A DNA stretch of 40,360 bases from the NCBI GenBank assembly GCA_949293385.1, contig CASFDQ010000013.1, forward strand, positions 1-40,360, written 5' to 3'. Shown here one piece after another: positions 1 through 6,976 of the stretch; the first letter of the stretch is position 1, and every line of letters starts with the position of its first letter. Source of the DNA: an uncultured bacterium. Lineage in GTDB: Bacteria; Bacillota; Clostridia; Oscillospirales; Acutalibacteraceae. The notes beneath the pieces were generated by a model, which saw nothing but the letters and a program-made list of their open reading frames with translations, had not been told where the DNA came from and searched no databases. The position numbers were made by a program, and so were the translations under genes.

Positions 1-125
1 GTATTGCCCTCCATTTTTCTTCTTTTAATTATTTGTCTTGCAACAACTGCCCGTCGATTACGGAACAGAACATAAAATATGATAATCCACAAAATGATTA
101 TCGGTATGTATGTTGATGGGTTCAA
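1..125 (-). CDS. Small single-pass membrane protein, 5' part only
   Basis: I read a TTG start at 125-123 with GGAGGTG (137-131) six bases upstream. The frame stays open for 41 codons to the left edge, so the C-terminus is missing. It begins M(L)NPSTYIPIII and forms one hydrophobic helix (about residues 5-21), followed directly by a basic stretch (RNRRAVVARQIIKRK). That arrangement suggests an N-terminal anchor with the rest in the cytoplasm. From memory, short membrane-anchored Clostridia proteins begin in this way, but their function is unknown and I give no name. The gene lies just behind a hairpin terminator and a rod-shaped RNA, so it could be expressed by read-through. Confidence 0.6.
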   Translation of the reverse strand, partial: MNPSTYIPIIILWIIIFYVLFRNRRAVVARQIIKRRKMEGN

Positions 126-149
126 TATACCACCTCCACAAAAACACCT

Positions 150-363
150 CAATAATAAAAAAGTGCGTGACCGAAGCCACGCACCGAAAAACGCAAACTC
201 CGATTGTCGCCAAACAAAATTCAAGCATGACAGGTTTCCCTATACAACAACTTGATGGAATTTGCGCTTTTACCAAATTCACATAGTTGTTGTATGCAAA
301 AAAGAGTATAGTACTCCCTTGTAAGAAAATTAACTGTCATTCTTATATGAATTTTGTTTGGCA
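150..363 (-). ncRNA. ssrS: Rod-shaped structured RNA, candidate 6S RNA
   Basis: On the minus strand an extended -10 box (TGCTATAAT, 378-370) is followed by a self-complementary segment. The closing stem is 15 perfect pairs (362-348 with 223-209, GCCAAACAAAATTCA). An internal loop and six pairs follow (339-334 with 233-228), then a large asymmetric bubble (333-296 against 241-234). An 11-pair stem (295-285 with 252-242) and a 7-pair apical stem (280-274 with 264-258) complete it. A short GAGTA/TACTC hairpin sits inside the bubble. The RNA ends at a C(UUCG)G hairpin and U-run. A closing stem, central bubble and apical stem of this size with its own promoter and terminator is the plan of bacterial 6S RNA, which binds sigma-A RNA polymerase. 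The bubble is more lopsided than in the best-known 6S RNAs, so a cis-acting leader for the gene downstream is the main alternative. Confidence 0.5.
151..184 (-). terminator. Intrinsic terminator of the 6S-like RNA
   Basis: The hairpin at 184-163 has arms GTGCGTGGC and GTCACGCAC closed by a UUCG loop. TTTTTTATTATT follows on the minus strand. It separates the structured RNA from the small membrane protein gene. Confidence 0.8.
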
Positions 364-369
364 ACAGAT

Positions 370-378
370 ATTATAGCA
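370..378 (-). promoter_or_regulatory. Extended -10 promoter of the 6S-like RNA
   Basis: TGCTATAAT on the minus strand is a consensus extended -10. A start about seven bases downstream (362/363) coincides with the first base of the 15-pair closing stem. No good -35 is visible at 17 bases, as is common for extended -10 promoters. Confidence 0.6.
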
Positions 379-430
379 TATTCGGTCTGAAAAATAAAGT
401 ATTTTCAATAAAGTTACGAAATTTGTTGAT

Positions 431-473
431 TATAAAGAAAAAATACAGCATAGCCATCTTGGCTATGCTGTAT
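431..473 (-). terminator. Terminator downstream of the quinone oxidoreductase gene
   Basis: A 14-pair perfect stem (443-456 with 460-473, arm ATACAGCATAGCCA, loop TCT) is followed on the minus strand by TTTTTCTTTATA. The weaker TTTTCTGTT on the other side could also end plus-strand transcripts. The rest of 379-542 holds nothing else I can support. Confidence 0.8.
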
Positions 474-542
474 TTTCTGTTATCCCACTCGGTTTGCGTA
501 AAACTTCGCTAACGACATTACGCTTTTTCCTTCGGATGTTTT

Positions 543-1526
543 TTATTCTACAGTTAAAACGACCTTGCCGACGTTTTGTCCCTTATAGAGTATATCGTGG
601 GCGGCTTCGGCCTCGGTGATGGGAAGCACCTTATAGATGGTGGGCTTAACCTCTCCCGTAGATACCTTGGGCCAAACCTTTTTAACCAGATCGGCCAAAA
701 TCTGCGCCTTAACCTCGGGGGTGCGGGAGCGAAGTGTTGAGCCGATTATACGAACGTTTCTTACGTAGATGTTCTTAAGATCGATCTCAGTCTTTGTGCC
801 TGCAAGCGCGGCGATCATTATCCAGCGTGCGCCGTGGCGGAGATAGTGGATGCATTTGCCCATTATCTCGCCGCCTAAGCAGTCGATGGCAACGTCAACG
901 GGGTGACCCGCTTCAAGCTCCTCTTTAAGCACCTCGGAAATATCCTCCTTGGTGGTAACCACAACGCGGTCGGCGTTAAGATGGGTTATAGATGCGGCGA
1001 TCTCGTCGGTGAGCACGGTGGTAATGACGCGAATTCCAAAGGCCTTTGCCATAGGAATAATGACGCTTGCCAGACCCGATGCGCCTGCGTTCATAAGGAG
1101 GGTATCGCCTTCCTTGATGTTTCCCTCGATGAAGAGATTAAGATATGCGGTAGCGAAAGCCTCGGGAATAGCCGCTGCCTCTACCATAGAGCAGTTTTCG
1201 GGGACGGGCATAAGCATATCGTATTTTATATTTGCGGCCTCGGCATATCCGCCGCCGCCAAGCAGGGCGCAGACCTTGTCGCCAACCTTCCAGTTGGATT
1301 TTTTAGCCGCTTCGGCTCCTACCTCGGTGATGGTGCCCGCTATCTCAAGTCCCATCCATTCGGGGCAACCGGGAGGGGGCGGATAGTCTCCCTCTCTCTG
1401 CATAAGGTCGGCGCGGTTAAGGGCGGCGGCCTCGATCTTTACCATGCAGTCCTCGGCTCTAAGCACGGGGTCGGGAACGTTATCCCAACGAAGGGAACGG
1501 TCGTCATTTACTAAAATTGCTTTCAT
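543..1526 (-). CDS. NAD(P)H:quinone oxidoreductase, PIG3-type medium-chain reductase
   Basis: This 327-residue protein has the full length of the zinc-free medium-chain dehydrogenase/reductase family. Residues 36-53 carry LNRADLMQREGDYPPPPG, typical of the PIG3/TP53I3-like quinone oxidoreductase branch. The N-terminal half is the GroES-like fold. NAGASGLAS at 146-154 begins the NAD(P)-binding Rossmann fold. Structural zinc cysteines are not evident. Family members reduce quinones or activated double bonds with NADPH in the cytoplasm. The gene is last in a four-gene minus-strand series but has its own promoter in the 107-base gap upstream and a strong terminator. Its context beside two SDRs and a dehydroquinase-like protein suggests small-molecule redox work. 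The substrate cannot be read from sequence. Confidence 0.85.
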   Translation of the reverse strand: MKAILVNDDRSLRWDNVPDPVLRAEDCMVKIEAAALNRADLMQREGDYPPPPGCPEWMGLEIAGTITEVGAEAAKKSNWKVGDKVCALLGGGGYAEAANIKYDMLMPVPENCSMVEAAAIPEAFATAYLNLFIEGNIKEGDTLLMNAGASGLASVIIPMAKAFGIRVITTVLTDEIAASITHLNADRVVVTTKEDISEVLKEELEAGHPVDVAIDCLGGEIMGKCIHYLRHGARWIMIAALAGTKTEIDLKNIYVRNVRIIGSTLRSRTPEVKAQILADLVKKVWPKVSTGEVKPTIYKVLPITEAEAAHDILYKGQNVGKVVLTVE

Positions 1527-1574
1527 TTTTTATACCTCTCGTTCAGATGCACTTTTCGGTAATATTACTTTTTT

Positions 1575-1603
1575 ATTTTAACGGGAACATATTACTAAAA
1601 CAA
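1575..1603 (-). promoter_or_regulatory. Sigma-A-type promoter for the quinone oxidoreductase gene
   Basis: On the minus strand TTGTTT (1603-1598) and TAAAAT (1580-1575) are separated by exactly 17 bases. The start codon at 1526 follows, with GAGAGG as ribosome binding site. This suggests the last gene can be expressed apart from the SDR genes upstream. Confidence 0.45.
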
Positions 1604-1633
1604 GCCTATATTCTATAGAAAAAGGGTATTATT

Positions 1634-2377
1634 CTATATTGATTTGCGGCCGCCGTCAATAAGGATGTTCTGCCCTACGATATAGCGGGCTTCATCGGTA
1701 CAGAGGAAGGCTATGAGCTCGGCATTTTCCCTTGCGGTTCCGCTTCTTCCGAGTCGGCAAAGAGGTGTTTCGTGGAAAACGTCGATGTCCTCCCCTGCCT
1801 CTCGACTTACCGTTCCGGGAGAAACGCAGTTTACGTTTATTCCCTGACCGATAACCTCTTTGGAAAGGGCGGCAGAGAAGGCAATGACCGCCCCCTTGGT
1901 GGCCGAATAGTGGGCCATATTTGCGTTGCCGTAGTGACCTGCAACGCTTGCGACGTTTACTATCTTGCCGTAGCCGCGCTCTATCATACCGGAAAGCACA
2001 GCACGGGTAACGAAAACCGTTCCCATAACGTTTATGTCCATAAATCTGCGCCATTCCTCGGTGGGAGTGTCGATCACCGCAGACTTGCATTTCCAGATAG
2101 CGGCGTTATTGACAAGAAAATCTATCTTACCGAAGGCCTTTTCGGCGGCAGAAAGCTTCTCGTTTACCTGCTCCTCGTCCGCTATGTCACAGACTACGGT
2201 CTCGGCTCTTACGCCGTATTTTTCGGCCGTTTTTTTGACCTCGGCAAGCTTTTCTTCGTTTAGATCGAGTAAAATAAGGTCGGCACCCTTTTCGGCAAAG
2301 ACCGTAACGAGACCTCTTCCGAGACCTCCCGTTGCTCCCGTTATAAGGGCAACCTTTCCGCTGAATTTCTTTTCCAT
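1634..2377 (-). CDS. Short-chain dehydrogenase/reductase (classical SDR)
   Basis: This 247-residue protein is a complete classical SDR. It has the cofactor loop TGATGGLG (13-20), the NNA motif (90-92) and the catalytic set N116, S144, Y157 and K161 (YSATK). The C-terminus ends in the usual DGGR. Asp38 in LLDLN after the second strand favours NAD(H) over NADP(H). The start is the ATG behind AAAGGAG. Only 12 bases separate it from the dehydroquinase-like gene upstream, so the two are probably cotranscribed. SDRs of this type oxidise secondary alcohols of sugars, polyols or cyclic acids. A quinate- or shikimate-like substrate would fit the neighbour but is inference. Confidence 0.85.
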   Translation of the reverse strand: MEKKFSGKVALITGATGGLGRGLVTVFAEKGADLILLDLNEEKLAEVKKTAEKYGVRAETVVCDIADEEQVNEKLSAAEKAFGKIDFLVNNAAIWKCKSAVIDTPTEEWRRFMDINVMGTVFVTRAVLSGMIERGYGKIVNVASVAGHYGNANMAHYSATKGAVIAFSAALSKEVIGQGINVNCVSPGTVSREAGEDIDVFHETPLCRLGRSGTARENAELIAFLCTDEARYIVGQNILIDGGRKSI

Positions 2378-2389
2378 AAATAAACTCCT

Positions 2390-3157
2390 TTAGTAGTCGA
2401 GTCCTTCGATGACCTTCTTAAGACGGGTCAGCTTGGGCTGAGCGAGGGTGTCAAATCGACCGTAGGACTGACAGGTAAGATATGTGCAGACACCGAGCTG
2501 AGGTCCTAAATTGCGGACAAGCTTCTGGGTCGGACCGCTCTCTAAATAGAGGAATTTCTTGGTGAGCGTCTTGTTAAGCTCGATTATTGTTTCGAAGCTC
2601 TTGGGAAGGTCCTCTATAGCCTCGGTCTTGTTAACTATCTTAACAAGGTCGGCGCCTCTTTCCTCGTGGGAACGGGCAACGTGAAGGGTTTCCTCAACGG
2701 TAAGATTACTGTTTGTGTGGGAGGACATTAAAACCTCGCCGCCCATTGCGTGAATCTTTACGATTAAAGCCTTCTGTTTAGCGATGGCTTCGGGGTTTTC
2801 GGTAAGTTCCCACTTGGAGCCGCGATCATACATATCGCCCATAACGTCGACAATGGTAGCGCCGCTTTCGATTGCGAGAAGCAGAACTTCAACGCACTCT
2901 TCATCTGTATAGCCATCGTTTTCACTATGTCTATATGAGGTTACGTAGATGGGCTTGCCCTGACAGGCCTCAAAGATTTTTGTAAAGTTTTCCTTTGTGC
3001 GAAGCTCCTTCTTTATTTTGCAGAGCTGAATACCAAAGGCGGTTGCGCCCTCGGCAAGGGAAGAAGAAATCTTTGCGATACATTCCTCAACGGTGGCGCA
3101 TTGCACCATAGCGCAAAGCAGGGGTTTATCGTGATTTAAAAAAGATGCTTTTTCCAT
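2390..3157 (-). CDS. Type I 3-dehydroquinate dehydratase-like protein with altered substrate-binding residues
   Basis: This 255-residue TIM-barrel protein has the length of class I dehydroquinase (AroD). The Schiff-base lysine is seen as K163 (DLVKIVNK) and the catalytic histidine as H137 (MSSHTN). R76 (YVTSYR) matches the substrate arginine of strand 3, and Q240 (AQPKL) the late glutamine. The usual ExR pair on strand 2, which grips the substrate, appears here as Q44 and C46 (GIQLCK), and the late SR motif is not recognisable. It may therefore act on a related cyclic or open-chain compound rather than do shikimate synthesis. It lies between two SDR genes, four bases after one stop codon and 12 before the next start. 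AGAGG before the ATG overlaps the upstream stop region, so translation is probably coupled. Confidence 0.7.
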   Translation of the reverse strand: MEKASFLNHDKPLLCAMVQCATVEECIAKISSSLAEGATAFGIQLCKIKKELRTKENFTKIFEACQGKPIYVTSYRHSENDGYTDEECVEVLLLAIESGATIVDVMGDMYDRGSKWELTENPEAIAKQKALIVKIHAMGGEVLMSSHTNSNLTVEETLHVARSHEERGADLVKIVNKTEAIEDLPKSFETIIELNKTLTKKFLYLESGPTQKLVRNLGPQLGVCTYLTCQSYGRFDTLAQPKLTRLKKVIEGLDY

Positions 3158-3161
3158 AATT

Positions 3162-3917
3162 TTAACCTCTTGTCATGGCGTTTCTACCGCCGTCTATCAT
3201 AATGTTTTCGCCGTTTATGAACTGACCCTTATCGGATGCGATAAAGAGGATAAGGTCGATTATCTCCTGCGGATCGGCGGCGCGGCCGAGCAGGGTCCTC
3301 ATATTAGCCATTCCGGGACGGGTTAAAACAGGTCCGGGAGATACGCAGACCGAACGGATACCGTACTTTGCGCCGTACTGCGCCTGGGATTTGGTGAGGC
3401 CGAACATAAGTCCTGCCTTGGAGGTGGGATACGCCATTCCTACCGACGAGCCCTCCATTCCCGTTATCGAACCGAGGTTTACTATAAGGCCGGTCTTCTG
3501 CTCGCGCATTACGCCCAGCACGGCGTGACCGAAATAGAAGGGGCCCTTAAGGTTTACGTCGAGACCCCAATCGAAGATCTCGATCGGAATATCGGGGAAC
3601 TCGATACCGGGTTCTACCTTACACATTCTGGGCTCGTAGCCTCCCGCAAAGTTGCAGAGAACGTCGATTCGACCAAACTCCTGCATACACTTATCCCTTG
3701 CGGCACAGATCTGATTATAGTCACGCACGTCACAAACGGCATATTCGGCTCTGCCTGCGCCCTTTTCGTTTATTTCCTTGGTTTTCTCAATTAAAGCCTC
3801 TTCGTTAATGTCGCAAAGAAGGACGTTTCCGCCCTCTGCCGCAAAGCACTGACTAAAGAGCAGTCCCATGCCCGAAGCGGCGCCGGTTGAAATAGCTACC
3901 TTGTTTTTAAACTGCAT
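3162..3917 (-). CDS. Short-chain dehydrogenase/reductase, first gene of the SDR operon
   Basis: I start the protein at the ATG 3917-3915, which follows GGAGGTTTTTGTT. This gives 251 residues starting MQFKNK. An upstream in-frame extension of 46 codons reads through a repeat element and has no ribosome site. The protein is a classical SDR with TGAASGMG (11-18), N122, S150, Y163 and K167 (YPTSK) and a terminal DGGRN. D36 in LLCDIN indicates NAD(H). It is not a recent duplicate of the other SDR of this operon, sharing mainly family motifs. It faces a divergent AraC regulator gene, whose product is the most likely controller of the operon. Confidence 0.85.
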   Translation of the reverse strand: MQFKNKVAISTGAASGMGLLFSQCFAAEGGNVLLCDINEEALIEKTKEINEKGAGRAEYAVCDVRDYNQICAARDKCMQEFGRIDVLCNFAGGYEPRMCKVEPGIEFPDIPIEIFDWGLDVNLKGPFYFGHAVLGVMREQKTGLIVNLGSITGMEGSSVGMAYPTSKAGLMFGLTKSQAQYGAKYGIRSVCVSPGPVLTRPGMANMRTLLGRAADPQEIIDLILFIASDKGQFINGENIMIDGGRNAMTRG

Positions 3918-3978
3918 AACAAAAACCTCCACAAACGTCGCTTTGGCTTTACGCCCCCGAGATCCCGCCTTACGGCGA

Positions 3979-4089
3979 TTTTGCAACAACGTGTCATTCT
4001 GAGCCTGTCGAAACCGAAGGTCGACGACGCAGGAGTCGGAATCTCGTTGTTGCAAAATTTCGACTTCGCTTTGCTCCGCTCAGGATGAC
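3979..4089. repeat. Intergenic palindromic repeat element
   Basis: Two nested inverted repeats frame the element. The perfect outer-left pair is TTTTGCAACAACG (3979-3991) with CGTTGTTGCAAAA (4045-4057). The second is GTCATTCTGAGC (3993-4004) with GCTCAGGATGAC (4078-4089), 11 of 12 matching. The GTCATTCTGAGC type of sequence is widespread between genes of gut Firmicutes (recalled, not searched). It lies in the 332-base gap between the SDR operon and the AraC gene and accounts for the spurious upstream extension of the SDR frame. Confidence 0.6.
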
Positions 4090-4118
4090 CCGTGGGGTAA
4101 GCCTCTGCTTTTTTCTTA

Positions 4119-4147
4119 AACATACTACACCCGCCCAAAAAAATCAA
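4119..4147 (-). promoter_or_regulatory. Candidate promoter of the SDR operon
   Basis: Minus-strand TTGATT (4147-4142) and TATGTT (4124-4119) have 17 bases between them. The predicted transcript would cross the palindromic repeat before the SDR start at 3917, giving a leader of about 200 bases. Confidence 0.4.
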
Positions 4148-4200
4148 TATTAAAAACGCTACAAAATTGTCATTTTCGATACAGATTTTGCGGTTTTTAG

Positions 4201-4228
4201 TTGATTTTTTTAATAAAAACGGTATAAT
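4201..4228 (+). promoter_or_regulatory. Promoter of the AraC-family regulator gene
   Basis: TTGATT (4201-4206) and a perfect TATAAT (4223-4228) are 16 bases apart. GGAGGGG (4238-4244) and the ATG at 4250 follow at once, so the leader is very short. Confidence 0.65.
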
Positions 4229-4249
4229 TAGAATAACGGAGGGGATCAG

Positions 4250-4993
4250 ATGAGCGTTTTTGATAATATTATTGTCACCCACATAAGCGGAATTTTTATG
4301 ATTCCGAGCCCCAAGGGACGGTATACCGAAATGAAGAACCGAGAAAGCTACGGACTTTCCTTTTGCAAAAGCGGACAGATAACCTACACCCAAAACGGAA
4401 CCGAGACGGTTTCGGACAAATATCACGCAGTAATTCTTCCAAAGGGCGGCAGCTACACCCTTTACGGAGACGAAACGGGAGTTTTCCCCCTTATAAATTT
4501 TTCGACCCTTACCCCCTTCACCGATAAATTTATTTCCGTTTACCTTGAAAATCCCGAGACCTATATTAAAGAGACCGAACGGCTGAGCGGTTCGAATAGC
4601 GCTAAAAATTTTTCGGTCCTTTATAAAATTTTCGACCGACTCGGAGACGAGGGTAAACAGAGGGATATTTTATCCCCCGTTTTTAAATTTATAGAGCAAA
4701 ACGCATCCCGAAACGACCTTTCAAACGATGAACTCGCCGCTTTCCTTAACCTGAGTGAGGTTTATTTCAGACGGCTTTTCAAGGAAAAGGTGGGCGTGAC
4801 CCCACACAAATACCTTTTGAATCTTCGGATAGAGCGGGCAAAGCTCCTCCTTTCCGACCCCGATATCTCGGCCTTAGAGGTTGCCGAGGCGGTGGGCTTT
4901 TCCAGCCCCTATCATTTTTCCAAGGCCTTCAAGGCGGCGGTAGGCACTACACCGGGGAGATACCGCTCCGAGCTGCTTAAGACCGAAATGTAG
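4250..4993 (+). CDS. AraC-family transcriptional regulator
   Basis: This 247-residue cytoplasmic protein has an N-terminal cupin-like sensing region (about residues 5-100, with FCKSGQITYTQNG and VILPKGGSYTLYGDE). Its C-terminal AraC DNA-binding domain (about 148-243) contains both helix-turn-helix units: LSNDELAAFLNLSEVYFRR and, later, VAEAVGFSSPYHFSKAFK. The signature close TPGRYR is present. This arrangement is typical of regulators of sugar or small-molecule catabolism. It is transcribed divergently from the SDR/dehydroquinase-like operon, which is its likely target. The inducer is unknown. Confidence 0.85.
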   Translation: MSVFDNIIVTHISGIFMIPSPKGRYTEMKNRESYGLSFCKSGQITYTQNGTETVSDKYHAVILPKGGSYTLYGDETGVFPLINFSTLTPFTDKFISVYLENPETYIKETERLSGSNSAKNFSVLYKIFDRLGDEGKQRDILSPVFKFIEQNASRNDLSNDELAAFLNLSEVYFRRLFKEKVGVTPHKYLLNLRIERAKLLLSDPDISALEVAEAVGFSSPYHFSKAFKAAVGTTPGRYRSELLKTEM

Positions 4994-5148
4994 AGCAGGG
5001 ACGCTTCGCTTAGGGCATAGGGTCCGGAGCCAAGGGCCGAGGGAAGGTGTCTGCGACGCATATATAAACGGCGAGACCTACAATGTTTTCCGCAAAACTC
5101 TAAGCATACCCGCTATACGACCTGCGTTTAAACTATGTGTAAAAATAT

Positions 5149-5186
5149 AACGGATACCGAAAGCTTTTTAGGTTTCGGTATCCGTT
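5149..5186 (-). terminator. Terminator of the SGNH hydrolase gene
   Basis: A 14-pair perfect stem (5149-5162 with 5173-5186, arm AACGGATACCGAAA) is followed on the minus strand by ATATTTTTAC. The gap 4994-5148 holds only a purine-rich stretch (AGCCAAGGGCCGAGGG, 5026-5041) resembling the repeat near 11374. Confidence 0.75.
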
Positions 5187-5200
5187 ACTCTGTTCACTGT

Positions 5201-6265
5201 TTACTTTACAAATCTGTAAAGCAGGGGGGCTATGCGCTTGGCCATATAGAAAAAGCCTAAATCGGTGGGGTGACAGTTGTCAACGAGGGCGTGGTGATAT
5301 ACCTCTTCGGGGACAAGCTCTCTTCCGTCGATAAAGTAGACCTTTTCGTCTCCCTCGGCAACCGCCTTTTCATAGGTTGCTCTTACGGTAGCGTTTCGGG
5401 CAAGCTCATCCTCGGTGATATAGAATTTGGGGCGGGTCATCATAATAATCGGCATGTCGGGATGCGCCTCTCTTACCTTCTTATAGCCCTTATAGTGGGT
5501 GTTTTTAAGGTGCTCCACCGAGGGGGCGTTATGATCGTAGTCGTAGACGAAAACGCTCATATCGAGACCCGCTATATATTCCATCATAGTATCCTCGCCC
5601 TTGGCGTTACCCGAAAAGCCGAGATTTATATAGTCGGTCTTAAGGTTTCTGTGAAGAATTGCCTGATAGCAGTCGCCGGGCTTGGAGGCACAGCCGCCCT
5701 GAGTGATGGAGGAGCCGTAGTATACCACGGGAGGCCCGATCAGATCCTCCGCTTCCTCTAAAACACTACCCTTCATAAGGCCGATATAGACCTTCTCGAC
5801 GCAGTTATAAAGGGGCATATTTATACATATCGTACGCTTTTCCTTCGAAGGAAGATTTACTACTCCTTCGTAGCCGCCCTTAAAGCCGAGGGGGGATACG
5901 AAGGTACCGAAATAGCGCATATCATCATTTTGAGAGCCGTAAAGATCGAAGCCGCAAACACCTGCGTAAGCAAAGTGTGCCATACCGCCGTTGTCCCAGC
6001 ATTTTACGATAAGAGCGACGCTTTTACTGTCGGTGACAAAGCGGATACGGCCGCCTGCAGAGTGATTTTTAAGGGCGTTTACTCCGTCGCTTACCGTCTC
6101 GGCGACCTTTGTCGGAATACGGACGAATTTCTCATTTTCGCGGAAAACACCGTACATTTTAAAAGGGGCCTGCTCAGGGTCGAAAAACTCAAACCTTTCC
6201 TTGACCTCTTTATCAAGGGTATGTGAAACAGCTAAATTTTTATCAAGCTCTGAAATGTTTATCAT
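5201..6265 (-). CDS. SGNH/GDSL-fold esterase with N-terminal beta domain
   Basis: The start is set at ATG 6265-6263 behind AGAGGTGA, giving 354 residues; a GTG three codons earlier lies inside that ribosome site. Residues about 30-170 form a beta-rich domain, and 178-354 the SGNH hydrolase. All blocks are present: nucleophile S186 in YGSSITQGG, G216/N220 in LGFSGN, N246 in DYDHNAP, and D329/H332 in DNCHPTDLGF. There is no signal peptide, so it acts inside the cell. Bidomain SGNH proteins of this sort are usually carbohydrate esterases removing acetyl or other acyl groups from sugars. The gene stands alone, with a divergent neighbour upstream and its own terminator. The substrate is unknown. 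Confidence 0.8.
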   Translation of the reverse strand: MINISELDKNLAVSHTLDKEVKERFEFFDPEQAPFKMYGVFRENEKFVRIPTKVAETVSDGVNALKNHSAGGRIRFVTDSKSVALIVKCWDNGGMAHFAYAGVCGFDLYGSQNDDMRYFGTFVSPLGFKGGYEGVVNLPSKEKRTICINMPLYNCVEKVYIGLMKGSVLEEAEDLIGPPVVYYGSSITQGGCASKPGDCYQAILHRNLKTDYINLGFSGNAKGEDTMMEYIAGLDMSVFVYDYDHNAPSVEHLKNTHYKGYKKVREAHPDMPIIMMTRPKFYITEDELARNATVRATYEKAVAEGDEKVYFIDGRELVPEEVYHHALVDNCHPTDLGFFYMAKRIAPLLYRFVK

Positions 6266-6319
6266 ATAGATCACCTCTTCTAAATAATATAATAAACCTC
6301 CTGTTTTTTCAAGAGGCTA

Positions 6320-6348
6320 TTGACAAATTTTTCATAAAAATATACAAT
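6320..6348 (+). promoter_or_regulatory. Strong sigma-A promoter before the shikimate-kinase-like gene
   Basis: A perfect TTGACA (6320-6325) lies 17 bases before TACAAT (6343-6348). The expected start near 6355 leaves fewer than ten bases of leader, with GGTGAT (6356-6361) as the only ribosome site. Confidence 0.75.
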
Positions 6349-6363
6349 TGAGTCGGTGATAAA

Positions 6364-6861
6364 ATGGACAATATAATTCTTATAGGTATGCCGGGTAGCG
6401 GAAAATCTACCATCGGGGTACTACTTGCAAAAATGCTGGGCTACGGCTTCGTTGATACCGACCTTCTTATTCAGCATTTTGAAGGTAAAAAGCTTTTTGA
6501 AATTCAGCGAGACAAGGGCAACGACTATTTTGCAGAGACCGAAAACAAGATCCTTTCAGGGGTCATGGCCCGTCAGACGGTCATCGCAACGGGCGGAAGC
6601 GCTATTTTCGGACGCGAGGCTATGGAGCACCTTTCCTCTATCGGAAGGGTGGTTTATTTAAAAGTATCCCTTCGCGAGCTCAGACGCAGGGTCAAAAACT
6701 TTTCGACCCGCGGAATAATGATGAAGGAGGGGCAGACCCTCGACGATATTTTTTCCGAGCGTTCCCCTCTTTACGAAAAATACGCCGACATTACCGTAAA
6801 CTGTACGGGAGGCTCCCTTCAGAAAAATGCAGAAAAAATAATTGCCGCTCTCGGCAAATAG
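6364..6861 (+). CDS. Shikimate kinase-like P-loop kinase
   Basis: This 165-residue protein has the length and order of shikimate kinase (AroK). The P-loop is GMPGSGKST (8-16), the substrate aspartate region is DTD (31-33), and a lid region with RRRVKNFSTRG and the RxPLYEKYAD segment follow. Two shikimate-contact positions differ from the textbook enzyme. The F-R-x-x-E arginine is alanine here (YFAETE, A57), and the GGG loop reads GGS (77-79). It may still be a shikimate kinase of a divergent clade, or phosphorylate a related polyol. It is monocistronic, with a strong promoter and terminator and no aro genes beside it. I leave the symbol blank for that reason. Confidence 0.7.
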   Translation: MDNIILIGMPGSGKSTIGVLLAKMLGYGFVDTDLLIQHFEGKKLFEIQRDKGNDYFAETENKILSGVMARQTVIATGGSAIFGREAMEHLSSIGRVVYLKVSLRELRRRVKNFSTRGIMMKEGQTLDDIFSERSPLYEKYADITVNCTGGSLQKNAEKIIAALGK

Positions 6862-6892
6862 GAAAAGCGCCGTCGAAAGACGGCGCTTTTCC
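6862..6892 (+). terminator. Terminator after the shikimate-kinase-like gene
   Basis: A perfect stem (6862-6874 with 6879-6891, arm GAAAAGCGCCGTC, GAAA loop) lies directly after the stop codon. It supplies its own U-run (CTTTTCC). Confidence 0.85.
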
Positions 6893-6947
6893 TTTCGAGG
6901 GGTTTGAGGAGAAAGGTTATATCATGGATATAACCGACAGTCGAGGG

Positions 6948-6976
6948 TTGCGGCTCCCTGACTGCATTATTATAAT
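6948..6976 (+). promoter_or_regulatory. Promoter of the SpoIIQ-like gene with overlapping inverted repeat
   Basis: TTGCGG (6948-6953) and TATAAT (6971-6976) are 17 bases apart. An imperfect hairpin sequence (CAGTCgAGGG with CCCTGACTG, 6938-6964) overlaps the -35 and spacer and could be an operator. A separate perfect inverted repeat GGTTATATC/GATATAACC lies at 6915-6935. I see no clear sigma-F or sigma-E promoter. Confidence 0.45.

Noticed and set aside
58..282. 74-codon minus-strand frame
   Set aside because: It runs through the structured RNA and its terminator and is out of frame with the better-supported small membrane protein.
3918..4055. 46-residue N-terminal extension of the first SDR
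   Set aside because: It reads through a palindromic repeat; the internal ATG has GGAGG and fits the normal SDR start.
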